NCBI GenBank assembly: GCA_025506515.1 | Contig: CM046452.1 | Location: 98,172,811 to 98,236,810 of the forward strand | DNA length: 64,000 nt | Reading direction: 5' to 3' | Source of the DNA: Flaveria trinervia | Taxonomy: Eukaryota > Streptophyta > Magnoliopsida > Asterales > Asteraceae | In this document: piece by piece, positions 1-11,814 of the stretch | How the letters are laid out: the number at the start of each line of letters is the position of its first letter | How positions within the stretch are numbered: position 1 is the stretch's first letter | The notes under the pieces: generated by a model | The model's database searches: none | The model's input: the letters and a program-made list of their open reading frames with translations, nothing else | What the model was told of the DNA's origin: nothing | Program-made: the position numbers and the translations under genes

Positions 1-682
1 ATACCTTTTTTGCATATTTTTATACTTTGGGGTGAAACATGTTACCTTATAATCATTACACTTGTAAATCGTTTGATTCTTTTAAACACTTGGGCGATTC
101 GCTTATTTGTTGTGGTCAGTTGAACTTTAGTAATTACCATGTATTGACTATTATACGTGCAATCATTAATTATTGCTAGTCTGGTGACGTTATAGATTTA
201 TGGGCCTGACAAGCCTGCTTGGTTAATCCAAGTACGCTTAGCTAATCGTATAATATTTTAAATGTGTAATCTTGTAAACTGTCAAGGTTTGATTGTTACA
301 TCTATCATACATCCCTAGTTACTTTTCTCACTAACTTATGACATGAATTGTCATCTTTTATATATTTATGTATAAAAACTATGGAAATCTCACCAACATT
401 ACGTTGACCTTTTATTTTTAACATGTTTTAGGAAATGCGCAAATTTGATAGCCATCTTTGAAGTTCTTCCACATCTAGGAATGGATCTAGTTAAATAAAT
501 GAAATGTCTTGGATTATTTACATCTTATGTTATGTCTATTTTCATCTTTGAGAATTATGCTTGAAATGTTACATTTGAAACTTATGATTTTTATAATTGG
601 GTTAAATAATAGCATTATGTGGTTATGAACAATCTTAACCCTCACATCTCGATGTTTTCGCCGTTAAAGTTGAGGTGTGACA
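1..682 (+). mobile_element. 3' part of a Ty3/gypsy-type LTR (solo LTR or 3' LTR), cut by window edge
   Basis: The sequence aligns by eye, with gaps, to the last 700 bp or so of the LTR ending at 30663 and to the reverse complement of the LTRs at 43981 and 46900. Shared blocks include GACAAGCCTGCTTGGTT, CACATCTAGGAATGGA and a terminal GAGGTGTGACA. It ends in CA, and no tRNA-primer site follows, so this is a right-hand LTR end rather than a 5' LTR. The element's other end lies outside the window. Assignment to gypsy rests on the TGT...GTGTGACA termini and on the related nested copy that has a recognisable primer site. Confidence 0.8.
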
Positions 683-1051
683 ACGAAAGACTAAGACGGT
701 TCCTCAAGTATGATTATTAAGGTTATCTAAATTAGTCTAGCAGGAAAAGATGATAAAAAAAGATCGATTAGGTGCTATGAATAAAGTTCCTTTTCTTTAT
801 TAACTAGTAGGTTCACACCACGTGAAGCCGTGGATAAAATACATATTAAAAAAATAAGAAACTTTATTTACACCGGAATATATTATAAATTACAAAAAGT
901 TTATTTACAACAATATTAACTCTAATAACTAGCTAAAACACTAACATCTCAAAAAACAAAAACATATCGCAACATTATATGTGTAGTTGATCCCGAGTAT
1001 TGTAATGATAAAATTGATATAAAATCATAGACGAAAATAACAATTTAATAA
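683..1051. other. AT-rich spacer, no gene recognised
   Basis: Between the LTR end and the MITE I see no coding potential and no repeat. The last nine bases (1043-1051, ATTTAATAA) look like the left target-site duplication of the next element. Confidence 0.5.
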
Positions 1052-1585
1052 GGGTTATTGGATTTTAATAATCCCAAGTTTCATTTATTGGGCGTGATTA
1101 ATCCCAACTTATTAAATATTTGCAGATACTCCTAACTTTGAGTTTATTTTCCTTCAACCATCACTTACTAACTGAAAGCTAATCCCGCTAGTTTTTTTTA
1201 TCACGTGGACTGTTTTGTGGCCAAAACATTAAGCAAAAAGTTGAAATTTATCATCAGGACCGTTAATTTAAACTTTTGCACCCAAAAACCCGTTAATCTC
1301 CACCTCCTGATTTGAACCACCGAACTCCTTTAAGGTAGATTTCAAGATACGATGGAGGTTAAACAATGGAAACGGATCTAACTAAGACTAGACGATGATT
1401 GTGTTGAAAAATGGCTCAAAGTTGGTCTCATTTCATTAAAAAAACTAATAATTGTTAACTCTCAGTTAGTAAGTGATTATTTGAGGAAAATAAGTTAAAA
1501 GTTAGGAGTGTCTGTAAACATTTTTTGAGTTGGAATTAATCTCGACCAATAAATGAAAGCTGATATTATTAAAATCCAATAAATC
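1052..1585. mobile_element. Non-autonomous Mutator-like MITE with long terminal inverted repeats
   Basis: The left arm (from 1052, GGGTTATTGGATTTTAATAA) recurs as a reverse complement at the right end (to 1585, ATTAAAATCCAATAAATC). The inverted match extends inward for about 130-140 bp on each side, with mismatches; for example TCACTTACTAACTGA at left pairs with TCAGTTAGTAAGTGA at right. Flanking 9-mers ATTTAATAA and ATTTAGTAA differ at one base and fit a 9-bp target duplication, the size expected for Mutator-like elements. There is no transposase inside. The superfamily call is inferred from duplication length and long arms. Confidence 0.65.
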
Positions 1586-1594
1586 ATTTAGTAA

Positions 1595-3564
1595 AGAAAA
1601 TGACGGTTTTACCTTTGGTGGGAACTGACATTATCTAGGGATTTGGACAGAATGATTGTTTCGTGATATTTTTGAAACACGAGTACTAAAACCATAAAAA
1701 CTAAAACATAAGTATTGAAATGACATAAAACTAGAGACCAAAACACATTTAACTCCAAAATAAGTTATGATTGTTTATACCAAGTATGTACAACAATTTT
1801 TGTAACGCCCACGTTTTAAATTCCTAGGTGATACATAATATCACACGTTATAATGTACCATAAAATCTTTAATGCACTTTAGAGGCACAAAGTGGCACGA
1901 TAAATTAAAACTTATACAACACACTACGAGTAATTTTATTTTCTAGTTTGAGTATAAATATATTTATCAATGATAATCGTCGTTAAAGCAACCTCTTGGT
2001 AATTCCTTAATATAAGTTGTCAGTAAATTTCTTGTGAACGAGTCCACAATTGAAATTTTGTGTTTGAGACGTGAAATGCTGAAAGATAAAACTATAAAAA
2101 TAACCCCTTTGCAAGTTTTTCGCTAGCATGCATGTTCTATCTTGCACATACCTTCGACATAAAAGTTAGAGTAAATTTTCGTTTTCTTATTATGTTTGGT
2201 CACATTTACTATTTTCATCCAGAAATGTTTTTTGTTTTTACTTTTAGCTCTCCAAGGTTTGAAAAAAGTTGATATTTTCATCCAAAAATAATTGTTCTAT
2301 TGTTTTATGTTAAGTATTCATCATCAAAAGGGTGTATGTAAATTTTCATATAACAATGAAATCCGAAATTATGTTTACGTGTTGTTGATAAAAAATTTTT
2401 CACGAAAATCATGTTTTCAGATGAAAAATGATAATTTTTTTAAATCTTGAGAAGTTACATGTAATTTTTTTTGTATGAAAACAATAAATATAACCAAATC
2501 ACGAGAAAATGATAATAATTCATTCTAAAAATTAATCTATAAATAGGGCCACTTGCATGGAATTAAAGAGCTGGACGATGTAAATCACCCTTATCCTTAA
2601 AAGGGCATTTTAGTGCACGCTCATAATGGAAAGCTGTATATACTCATTATATATCATGATAAGCCCTGATGTTGAATAAGTAGCCTAATGACTACCTTTT
2701 TCATCTCTCTGATCGATCTAACTCTAATTAAAATATTCACTTCAGTTTTTCATTTCTATTTCACCTTTAAATTAAAAGAATTTTTTTTTTACCATTTTAC
2801 TACGACATATGGTTTCCCATCCCATCTTTGTCTCTATATTTTTTATTTGATAGTCCATAGTAATTTCATATATTTGAGTTTACCGTCCATCTTTCATATC
2901 TATTAATTTAAAATTTTTATGAGTAATTGTAAGTAAAGAAAAAAATTATAAAATAATAATATTAAGTAATATTTAATTGAAATAAAAAATATATACAAAG
3001 TAGTTGATGTGAGAAGCTGTTAGAGAACAAATAAATATTTTGAATGATACAACTACTATAAATGCTGTTATATAGTTACAATACAACTTATGTTCGTAAT
3101 TTGGTCATGTACTCATTTGCTAGTATTCAAAGTGACCTTAGTTTTAAAATCATCAAATGGTTTTAATCACATTCCATATCAATTTTAAGTTGAAAACACT
3201 TAAGAAGGTATGTTTAATAATTGAAGAAACATTACCCGGCGATTCGGCTAACCAACTCATTAAACTTTCATCTCGTGTTAATTTTGATAAAACTCTTAAC
3301 ATTTTTTTAATCAAAAAACATAGTTTTTAGTTTTTACAATATAACCTCAATTTTCATCCAAATCAACTCTAACGGTGATTATTACCAATTTTCATCAAAA
3401 ATTGATGGTTATAACACAAACTTTTACACAATTCTAACATAAATTATAAACTAACGTCAATAGTTTTTTTTTAACCCCACACACTTGGGTGAGGGTCATA
3501 CTCTTTTACCACTATGACATTATGCCACTGCCCCACTAGTTGGAATATTGTAATATGGCCATGG
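1595..3564. other. AT-rich spacer, no gene recognised
   Basis: Only short accidental open frames are present, for example one of 72 codons at 2688-2906 rich in Phe, Leu and Ile codons from A/T runs. I see no promoter, splice or family signal. Confidence 0.5.
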
Positions 3565-3729
3565 CAAAAATCTAAAAGTTACTTTTTTAATTTTTTAGAG
3601 GGGTAAAAATACCAAAATACCCATTCAAAAGTCACCAAAAATTAAAACTTTTAATTTTTGTTAACTTTTGGAGGGGTTTTTGGTCTTTTTACCCATTCAA
3701 AAAATCAAAAAGTAACTTTTGTATTTTTG
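3565..3729. repeat. Near-palindromic foldback element of about 165 bp
   Basis: The outer left sequence (CAAAAATCTAAAAGTTAC) pairs with the outer right sequence (GTAACTTTTGTATTTTTG). Pairing continues inward through ATTTTTTAGAGGGGTAAAAA against TTTTTACCCATTCAAAAAAT, then through the central Ala/Thr-rich arms around 3650. As RNA it would form one long imperfect hairpin about 350 bp upstream of gene 1. It is most likely a small MITE. A hairpin small-RNA precursor is possible but has no further support. Confidence 0.6.
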
Positions 3730-3973
3730 TCAAACATACACTATCTCTATATATGAAAAACATTAAAAATCAAATATTCATATTCATAAGCCTACATAAG
3801 AGCTCGAGAATTGGAAAAAGACTACACGAAACATTTTAGATATTGCATCGAAAATTCAAAATGTAGCAATATGCAGAGTGATCATAAAAACGACATTTTG
3901 GCTTTTACAATCAAAAGTCAAGTCTATAAAAAACTTAAAAAAAGAAAAAGAAAAAACGCCCTTCATCTATGGT

Positions 3974-4013
3974 AAATTTACCAAACATCCCCCCATCAAC
4001 CAACCACAAAATC
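3974..4013 (+). promoter_or_regulatory. Decayed type A core promoter of gene 1
   Basis: AAATTTACCAAAC followed by a C-rich stretch and CAACCACAAAATC aligns with the promoter of gene 2, where the same position reads CAACTATAAAAC. The TATA core has therefore become CACAAAA here. A possible substitute, CTCTATATC, lies near 4023. The shared TTTACCAAAC motif links gene 1 to the type A clade. Confidence 0.5.
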
Positions 4014-4076
4014 TACACATTATCTCTATATCATTATTTGTGATCACAAATCACAAACCTCACTATCGTGAAAAAA

Positions 4077-4367
4077 ATGGACACTACAACCGACTACATC
4101 TCCTCCGCCAGTCCACGGCGGTTTGCTTACTTCTCCGGCTGCGCGTCTCCGTCATGCATCCTCGTCGACGACCAATACACGCGACTCGAAAGCGGCAGAT
4201 GCCGCCGTGACCGCCAGCGGCGAAAGTGGAGGAAGATGATGAACAAGGTGGTTGAAGAAAGCAAACGGAGCATATACGGATCGCCAAAGCCCTTGGTGTT
4301 CCGTTATGACGCCGTTAGTTATTCGCTAAACTTCGATGAAGGCAATTATGGCAATCATCGTGATTGA
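4077..4367 (+). CDS. Array gene 1: divergent small YDAVSYSLNFDEG protein (type A-like)
   Basis: This single exon encodes 96 residues. The ATG at 4077 (AAAAAAATGG) is chosen because the frame upstream of it has only non-ATG codons. The N-terminus differs from the other copies and lacks the SECSS..DHEE segment, reading instead through SPRRFAYFSGCASPSCI. The middle is strongly basic (RRDRQRRKWRKMMNKVVEES). The C-terminal block is retained: IYGSPKPLVFRYDAVSYSLN then FDEG. The protein ends at NHRD, without the tyrosine-rich tail of its relatives. Family function is unknown; from memory the family is plant-specific and stress-responsive. Its promoter has lost a canonical TATA box, and the base composition of its N-terminal half is more GC-rich than that of the other copies. 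It may be the most ancient copy, or a partly decayed one. Confidence 0.75.
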   Translation: MDTTTDYISSASPRRFAYFSGCASPSCILVDDQYTRLESGRCRRDRQRRKWRKMMNKVVEESKRSIYGSPKPLVFRYDAVSYSLNFDEGNYGNHRD

Positions 4368-6599
4368 TCAGATCAAGTAATCAGATCGATGGTGATATAT
4401 GTCGTGTATATCAGAATTACATTTGTATTCGGTAATTTTGTGAGCTAACTAGTTTTGTTTTTGTTAATGTATATTCATCAGATTTACAATTATATTCGAA
4501 TCGGATCGTTGTCTAAATGCTCGAGAGTTATTTCTTATTTTTAAGTAAAAGTATCGAACAAATTTATTATACAAACAAAACTATGCGAAAAGAATAAATT
4601 ACAGTGAATTTATGGTTAAAATCAATAGAATAGCACTCGTTCAAGAAATATAGGAGAATAAATGATTATGAGTTTAAATTTTATAGAGTGAAAGTGTGAT
4701 TATTTTAGAAACAGAGTGTGTGTAGAATAAAAAGTGTGTGTTAGTTGGTAAAAATAAAAGTTTTTTTTGGTGCGTGCTAGCGGTGGGACGGGGAAGGTGA
4801 TGTCATGTGGACAGAGGATGTTCGAGTACCATTCACGTTAATATCAGCAATGCTGGAGTTGGTTGGTTGTTGGTTAATCAATGTTACAAAAGAAGACCAA
4901 CTACTAATTATTACATGTGTTTAAAAAATTATTTTTAAAAATACTTTAACAAAGTTAATCTTCGGCTATCAGCTGCTTTATGAATATTTTATAAAAAAGT
5001 TAGCTAGTATAAATTTTTTAAGAGCAAGTATGAGATTTTTTAAATTTATGAGAATATAGTATCACAGATTGTGTTGAATGCTCACTTAGCAGGTGTTATA
5101 TTCGTTTAACACCGTAGATTTCTGGTTGTTCTACATGATCATGTGCTTCTAGCTATGTTCTTCTAACAAATAAATTGAGATTTCAACCAGTCAAGCATGA
5201 ACAATAATAAAGAATTGTTGAACTATGTTAGAGCCTCATATTAATATAAATGTGTGTCCTATATTATGAGGGATCATTGTAAGTGAATGGGAGATAAAAA
5301 TATATGAAGATTGTATCGTGATTTTTCATATTTAAGGAAACACAATACAATTCTTATAAATTTTTTGATATTTTTAAAAGTGGTTGTGAAAATATGTGAG
5401 GGAAAATACAATAATAAAGATATAAAAAATATTTATTTAATTGAAAGAGAACATAAAAAATAATATATTTTATGTCAATACGAGGACGGTGATAGAAAAG
5501 TTAGCGTGAATTCTCAAACTCTGGAGGCTCAATCTCAAGTCTCAACGTTCTTTCTCCTTTAAAAACTAAAAATATTGTCTCTCTTCCTTCACTCATGTTC
5601 ATTGTGTTTGGGCATTTTTTTATAAGAACTCTTACTTCAATAACTACTCTCTCATTCACCTCATATTTTTTGTCATCTAAAAAACTAAAAAAAAGACTAT
5701 TGGACATGGTCTTAACTCTTAAGGGACATGGTATGTAGACAAGAGTTAGGTTATTTGTTTAATCGGACTCAACGATATATAACGTTTCATGGTTTTCAGA
5801 TTTTTTACATATTTTTCACCGGATTACATTAACCTACATGGCATGGGCCCTCACATATGTTCCGGCATCAAGTCAAATTTTAATATTGGATCTTTTTTCA
5901 AAAACAAAAAGAAAGATAAGTTTTTTTAGTTTTTATTTTTATTGAGCGATAGATTATCTGACAGGTCTTTTGAAAAAAGCTCGTACAATAGGTGTACCAT
6001 CTAGTTCCACAAATTCTGAAGGAAATTCACAAACTATGATAAACCCTCGTAGAGTTAGGATCGAATCCATCACCATAAAAACCTTAGCTCCATACCTCAT
6101 CCTTTATGCTTTTTAGACTAGATGACCAATGGTGAATTTTTTTAGTTTTATGAGATGCTATCAATTTTTATTTATTTATTTTTGATAAAATCTATAAATG
6201 ATCATTTTACATCCGGTGAATAATAAATATATATATTACCCTTAAAAATATTTTAAAAAATATATATATACATCCTGTATTGGTGAGAGAATAAAGTGGA
6301 GAAAAAAAATACTTATGAAACATGCTTTGTTCCTACATTGCTAAATGAATATATTGTGTAAAAGAATAATTCTAGAAGAGTCTACTCAACCTAAATTTAC
6401 AACTATTTTTTTAAGTCTTCAAAATTAAGGATTTTATTCAATTTAACTGACTTAAAACACTACTTTTTAAAGCATAAGGCTTACTAACTGTGTGTAATAA
6501 CGTATGGGACGCGTACACAAGCTTGCAACAGAAGTTTAGTTGACCAACAATACTTGATACATATATAATATATATTTTTAAATATATACTGCAATAAGA
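4368..6599. other. Intergenic spacer, no gene recognised
   Basis: The sequence is AT-rich. An open frame of 68 codons on the minus strand (5501-5707) is not recognised and lacks support. Nothing here repeats the cassette of the other array genes except weak similarity of 5280-5400 to 10240-10320, both carrying a TTGTA.CGTGATTT..CATAT string. Confidence 0.4.
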
Positions 6600-9105
6600 A
6601 AAAAAATTTCTCCCAAACAAAACAATAAGAGAAATTTTCAATTGATTTATTTCCCATAAACTTGAATAAAAGTATCAAACTCATGTATTTTACAAGTTCA
6701 TTAAATAAATAGTATAAATAAGCATATATGTAGTGTAAAAACGCAAAACATAAGCTTAAAGCAAGAGTTCTTTGAAGCTTAAACAAATTAACGAAGAGAT
6801 GTAACATCATTTTGATGATAAAGAATGACAAAACATTACAAACCATGTCAACTGTCGGTTCATTAGTAATAGAACCTAGCTTTCCAAAAAACGACCATGG
6901 CTAAAGCAATAGTGATTGATCGATTGATGGGTTAGATTAACTAGTTAACGGTTGTTAATCTCATGACCCTAGTTATTGAAGTATAACTTCCTTTCAAACT
7001 TTTTGCATATGCAAGTGGATGTCAGTGCAAAAGGATCGAAGATCCTAAAAGCCAAAGATGAGTGGAAGTTAATGTTCCTTTTATAAAAGTAGATGGGATG
7101 GGATAAGAAGGAATTGTTTGTATCCAACAAACATCATTTCTTAGATCCATTTAAGACTAGTCAATGATGTATACATAAAGTGTAATTCCATTTTAAAAGT
7201 TTCATGTAATGAAATTTGATTAATATGCCATACAAGATTCACATAGTCGAAATATGAACATCTTTGACTTCATGTTCTTTTGTAAAATAGATGTTACAAG
7301 ATAAGAATTTTAATGTGTATTGTAATATTTTTGAAAATTTGAGTAAAATAGATAAAATCTGCTTTGTTGGTTAAATACAATTACGAGTTTTGTAATTGTT
7401 TCAATTTTTATTCATAAAGTTTTTATTAGTGTTTGTCGTGAACGGAAAGTTGATTTACTCTACCACCTTAAATAGAAAAGAAATTAATTATTATCTGATT
7501 AAAACTATTTGATAAACAAGCAGTGATGGAACTAAGTTGAAACTGTATTCATCTATTTTACAATCATAATAATTTTTGTTGTTGCTATTATGTTTATTAA
7601 GCCAATGTCCAAAACAATATTTCGAATTATTGTTCTTTAATTTTTATTACCTTCCTCGCATATATATACGACAAGTAACACCTAAAGCTAACCGAAACGA
7701 AAAACTTGCTGTCTCCGCCGGTTGTAACCCATAGCATTACACGCCGCAAAGTTCTTAGCTTATAATAAAATATAAAAGGTTGTGTTTTAAAATGTGAAAT
7801 GCTTTATCAACACAGATTAGACAAGTTTGCACATAAAACATCCATTCTTAATACAACAAACAAATACAGTGAATGGTATTGACCCCGCACATGCTAAACC
7901 AAAGATTTTGTGGATATCCTATTTCGTTTTGGTTTCTGTGGGCCTTGTATAAAAGATAAGACTTTTATAAAATAAACATTTTAAAGTGCTTTAAAGGTTG
8001 TTGGTTTCCTTTTTAAATGATGCACACCAAAAGTGTACACAAGTTGTGGTGATAAACTTACTGAGGATGGTTCTTTATAATAATAAAAAAGAAAAAAACA
8101 AAAAGTTGAATTCAAAACAAATTGCAAATCTTTACTGGTTGTGATATCATGTTACTTTTCAAGTAGAGTGACATAATCCTTTTAAAATAGATAATATAAT
8201 CCAGAAAATCATCTGAGCTATATTTTAACCTGGTATTTACAAGCATATATAATAAGGTGAAGTATTGAGTATTTTCAGACAACAACTTCTAAAATGAACA
8301 ATCAGATATCCTACTCGATCATAAAGTCACTTCGGTTCATAAATGCAATCATGTAAACAAGCCTACTACACAAGTTTCATTTCTTTTCTTTTTTTTTTAA
8401 AATTTTTTGACAAAGTAATAATGTAAAGTTTAGATAGAAAAAAAAATCAAGATATTGAGTATTACTGAATTATATAACGTCCTTTTCTATCTATATTAAT
8501 TTATAAGAAAGTGATTTTTCGATTAATGAACAAATTTAAATTCCCTTGAATAAAGACATTATGTAAGCATCATCCTTTTGATACAATTAGGAAAAAAAAG
8601 ATATCGTGGCGGAAGATATGTAAGACATCTTCTCTATATATTTTTAAATGCTATTAGTCCTTAGTATAATTTGTTAATTAAATTAGATTAAAAGTTGTTC
8701 CATAAAAAACTTATAAGTGAAACAATCAGTTGCATATAATTTTAAAAAACCAAAGTGTCTATGTCGTAACAAAACCAAGTTGTGTTGCACGGTTTTATGT
8801 TGGTTTATTTATAATAGCACTAGTACACTAGTACTTTCAACTTCCTTTCTTGTACCTTTTAGTTAGTAGTTTGTTAATGTCTGTTAACAATTAGTTAGTG
8901 TTAGTTAGTTCGTTAATCTTTAGTATAAATACCCTTTACTCACCAAAAAGTTGATAGTTAACTTCCGTTACGAACATATGAACATATGGTATGAATTTAA
9001 AAGTAAGTTTAAAGGTGTATGAATTTAAAGGTGTATGAATTCGTCGTTAAAAAGTATATTTATTAATATATCATAAGCCCCACTGGCCCACCATCATTAT
9101 TCATT
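6600..9105. repeat. Duplicated upstream block, copy 1 (pairs with 11815-14030)
   Basis: Matches in the same order occur at 6600-6850 and 11822-12050 (for example ACTCATGTATTTTA). They continue at 6880-6975 and 12080-12170 (ACGACCATGGCTAAAGCAAT), at 7020-7150 and 12210-12350 (TCCAACAAACAT), at 7860-7920 and 12890-12960 (AAGATTTTGTGGA), and at 8015-8075 and 13045-13110 (TTGTGGTGATAAACTTACT). Spacing and similarity show a tandem duplication of roughly 5 kb that carried gene 2 and gene 3 apart. No protein-coding gene is recognised in the block. Confidence 0.7.
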
Positions 9106-9221
9106 AGTAAAGATAATAAACTAACGATCCGAACAACACTTTCCACGTCCTTCACTCACTCGACCCGCTCTCGAATCTAGTGCAAATTTACCAAACCACC
9201 CCTCACACACCAACTATAAAA
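9106..9221 (+). promoter_or_regulatory. Type A promoter cassette of gene 2
   Basis: The cassette begins with AGTAAAGATAATAAACTAAC, followed by CTTTCCACGTCCTTCACTC (a CACGTC core), then TTTACCAAACCACCCCTCA, and ends at the TATA box TATAAAA (9215-9221), about 100 bp before the ATG. The same three blocks in the same order precede genes 3 and 6. Confidence 0.7.
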
Positions 9222-9319
9222 CACACACTTGAACAATTCAAACTTCATAAACCATCGTCACCACATTAATAAAAACAAACAAACAAACAACACATCTCTG
9301 ATCTCTCTATTCCGATAAC

Positions 9320-9628
9320 ATGGCCCCTGCATCTGCCCTCAGCTACAACCCGACTGTCATCGAAGGTCGATTGTCTAACGGATCAGAATGTTCGACACCG
9401 TCTTCGGTCTCCGATCACGAAGAGTACTCACGGGTACACAGGAGGAGGTGGAAGTGGAAGAGGGTGATGAAGAAGATGATTGAAGGAAGCAGAAAAAGCA
9501 TATATGGATCTTCTAAGCCTTTGAAGTTTCAATACGATGCTGTTAGTTACTCGCTCAATTTCGACGAAGGAGATCATTCGGATGAGTATTATTCGTATAG
9601 GTCTCGATCTCGAGTTTTGAGTGAATGA
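9320..9628 (+). CDS. Array gene 2: small YDAVSYSLNFDEG protein, type A
   Basis: This single exon encodes 102 residues. The ATG at 9320 lies about 100 bp downstream of the TATA box and matches the start of genes 3 and 6 (MAPA/S). In order, the protein has an N-terminal Ser/acidic segment (SNGSECSTPSSVSDHEE, about residues 20-36), a basic segment with Trp residues (RRRWKWKRVMKKMIEGSRKS), and the conserved YGSSKPLKFQYDAVSYSLNF and DEG block, followed by HSDEYYSYRS. There is no signal peptide or membrane segment, so a cytosolic or nuclear protein is likely, and the basic segment could act as a nuclear signal. The final codon of relatives, TGC for Cys after SE, is TGA here, so the protein ends one residue early (VLSE). 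Biochemical role is unknown; stress response is inferred from family memory only. Confidence 0.85.
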   Translation: MAPASALSYNPTVIEGRLSNGSECSTPSSVSDHEEYSRVHRRRWKWKRVMKKMIEGSRKSIYGSSKPLKFQYDAVSYSLNFDEGDHSDEYYSYRSRSRVLSE

Positions 9629-11814
9629 TAGTGATTATACATTTCATTTATACGATGAGTTAGGGTCTTGTTTGGTCGTGTCAATTACCGATGGACGTAT
9701 AAGGGAATTTTTGCCCTTGGTATGAGTCGATTGAGATTGTAAATATGTAAATTAGTTGTGTAAATGGAATCTATCTATTTCGCATTTATATTTACTTTGT
9801 TATTATATGTTTATGGTTATTTTATATGATGGTCTATATTGCTTGGTGAGAATTTTAAAGTTTCTCAACAATTTCTGAAATTAACTTTGGTTTGATTAAA
9901 TTTAACTGGAGGTTGTTTTTATTGTTAGATTTTAATATCTATCCCAATAATTATGAAGTACCAATAGGAAACTACTAAGCCTTATTAATCAATGAAGATG
10001 AAGTTTTAATTCGGTTTAAATAGATTGATACATATTTTGTAAAATGAAAATGATATAGTAGTATTGGTTTAAAAAGAAATTATTAATAGCTTTCATACTA
10101 GCTTCCCCAACTTCATCTCCATATTTACATTAAAAACATTATTTTTTTTTACTATATCTTTCAATTAAATAATACATTTTAATATTTTTATTATTACTTT
10201 TTCTCTCTCCTCCACTCACAACAATTTTTAAAATATTAAAAAATTTATAAGGATTGTAGTTTGTACCGTGATTTCGCATATTACGGTACAACCCCTATAA
10301 ATATTCTCCTTACTTAACTCACAACCACTAACAATCATTTCTTAAAATATATGACACACACTCATATAAAAATAAAGAATCTACTGTGAATGCTCTAAGC
10401 ACGCGAAACATGATTTTTTTAGATTTTGTTGTTAAATATAAAAACAATTTGCTTATGGTTTTACTTCTAAACAGTTAGTTTAAAATATATATTTCTCGCT
10501 TACTATTACTTGATTATATTACTAAAGGCATCAAAATGTAACTTAAAACTAGTTTTTTAATTAAATATAATAATTTCAAAGTTCTTTGAAATACGAAGTT
10601 AACCAATTTTTTTGACTTGTCTATTAGTAGACCTAATAGTCTAATAAGAATATAAAATTGCCATTAAGAAATGAACCAATACTACTATATCATTTTCCTT
10701 TTTCATATGAATCAAAGTACATTTTTACATAATAACAGATATTTGTCAAGTGATTATCGTATTTGTAACATATTATTCTTTCTTCTTCGTTTCATTCCAT
10801 GATCATCATGTATACGACTTCATATAATAACAACGTTAGAAAAATATAAAAAAAATATGACACGACAAACAAAGTTATATATGTGAATGAATGTGAGATA
10901 AAATATTAGAATTACTAGAAGACAATGCCGACTTTGCAAAATAATTTATAAATCGTTAAAAGATGGAAACAGGGGGCAAATACCAGCAAATGGTTATGGC
11001 GCCTCAATCTCGAGCCTTGGGGCGATGGTCAAAGATAACATGGGCCTACACATGTTTCTTAAAGCCCAGGATGAATATTTATTTTTGGTTATTTCTCAAC
11101 CTTTTTTTTATAAAAGTAATAAATAAACAAGGATAAGAGTGGTGACGTGTAATGCAAATGGACAAAACCTTAGTTATATTATCTGTATCAGTGCAACACC
11201 TTTTAATGCTAGATTAGTGAAATCGTTTAGTTTATTAATTATTATGTTCACATTGGCGAAATTAGAGGGATGATACGGTCCTTTCGACTAGTCACATTGG
11301 TGAAATCCAATGTAAGGATTTTAGGGGTTGGAAGTTTTTATCAACTCTCACCAAAGAAGTTAAAACCATTTAAAAATAAACAAATTAGCCAAACATAACT
11401 AAAAGAAGTGGTTTTGTTTTGGGAAACTAGCAAACCATTACCAGGCCCTCCCCTATAAAACATCCTCAACTTCCTGCGTTGCTAAATGCTAAGCACAAAC
11501 TTTGTAACTAACTTTTGTAAAGATATTCAAATTTGTGAGGCGTTTGAGACGACAATATTAGTTTTTTTGTAAGGCATACCGATGACTACTAGCTTGCAAT
11601 ATGATTTGATGGTTGGGCCTCAATACTTTTTACATAATACAATAGAAAATGTGTGTATATACTATTGGAATGTATTAGACTAGGGTTTCTAATATTAAGT
11701 ACACGAGCTTATTAGGTTAATTAAGGTTTATATATTTTATAAGACAACTTACTTGCTAATTAATTGATCAAATCATCCTTCATTATCTTACTTTATACTA
11801 AAATAAAAAGTATT
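9629..11814. other. Spacer downstream of gene 2, no gene recognised
   Basis: The spacer contains the inverted-repeat pair described separately (10046-10697) and otherwise AT-rich sequence without coding signal. Similarity to the next unit resumes at about 11815. Confidence 0.45.
10046..10697. repeat. Inverted repeat pair framing about 650 bp
   Basis: The left arm 10046-10070 and the right arm 10673-10697 are reverse complements at 24 of 25 positions (core GATATAGTAGTATTGGTT). This may mark the ends of a non-autonomous DNA element, but I could not define a target duplication, so the exact limits are uncertain. Confidence 0.5.

Noticed and set aside
5501..5707. 68-codon minus-strand frame with a protein-like composition (KYEVNERVVIEVRV)
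   Set aside because: It is short and isolated, and I recognise no family or promoter. I cannot support it as a gene, though it could be a relic.
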